Shown here: in pieces, positions 32,046-32,070 of the stretch
Layout of the letters: each line of letters starts with the position of its first letter
Numbering within the stretch: position 1 is the stretch's first letter
Assembly: GCA_025057135.1 (NCBI GenBank)
Contig: JANWXY010000030.1
Location: 1-32,070 of the forward strand
Length of the DNA: 32,070 nt
Direction of reading: 5' to 3'
Source of the DNA: Bacteroidia bacterium
Lineage (GTDB): Bacteria; Bacteroidota; Bacteroidia; SpSt-205
Notes under the pieces: generated by a model
Told to the model about the DNA's origin: nothing
Seen by the model: the letters and a program-made list of their open reading frames with translations, nothing else
The model's database searches: none
Made by a program: the position numbers and the translations under genes

Positions 32046-32070
32046 GGGGTTGGGGGGGCGGCAGCCACCT

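Overview
The window reads as chromosomal DNA from a member of the Bacteroidota or a close FCB-group relative. The evidence is a C-terminal type IX secretion (T9SS) sorting-type domain, an HU-like/SPOR envelope protein, a DUF3137-type protein, a TPR gene coupled to ribH, the absence of Shine-Dalgarno sequences before genes, and a TAnnTTTG promoter box (the Bacteroidota -7 element) before most transcription units. GC looks close to 50 percent. Genes are packed tightly and often overlap. I see no tRNA, rRNA, CRISPR array, insertion sequence or phage gene. No gene-free stretch exceeds 300 bases; the longest is 25596-25847.

Layout. 1-1089 (-): start of a secreted TPR protein made of exact 126-bp (42-residue) repeats, running off the left edge. 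1122-1547 (+): small exported coiled-coil membrane protein. 1596-5305 (-): leuS-fmt. 5379-9658 (+): six tightly linked genes (AcpH-like, LOG-like, a degenerate MtgA-like protein, MltG, a YbgC-like thioesterase, YihY-like). 9677-11404 (+): NuoG-like iron-sulfur protein. 11509-13175 (-): membrane-anchored response regulator overlapping an exported TPR protein. 13208-15556 (+): topA. 15609-19345 (+): dihydrolipoamide-dehydrogenase-like flavoprotein without its redox cysteines, translationally coupled to an RND/MMPL exporter. 19308-20615 (-): glyA. 20665-22020 (+): 2-oxoacid dehydrogenase E2. 22073-23497 (-): exported protein of unknown function. 23533-24606 (+): prfA. 24594-25595 (-): DUF3137-like. 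25848-28530 (+): outer-membrane barrel protein plus HU-like/SPOR protein. 28542-29896 (-): TPR protein plus ribH with an internal insertion. 29952-31307 (+): T9SS cargo, followed by a CobB-type sirtuin (31317-32045).

The strongest system-level signal is in the regulation. Fourteen genes have a TAnnTTTG or TAnnTTCG box only 4-7 nt before the best start codon. This places the expected transcription start at or next to the first codon and implies widespread leaderless mRNAs. Several of these promoters are divergent pairs with boxes only 6-9 bp apart. The same logic revises several starts: glyA to a GTG at 20615, the barrel protein to 25848, the T9SS cargo to 29952 and the small coiled-coil protein to 1122.

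The strongest protein-level oddities are the cysteine-free Lpd-like protein paired with an RND exporter, the MtgA-like protein that lost its catalytic motifs but sits directly upstream of MltG, the lumazine synthase with about 53 extra residues, and a response regulator ending in a membrane helix. All functional assignments come from reading motifs by eye; no database search was possible.
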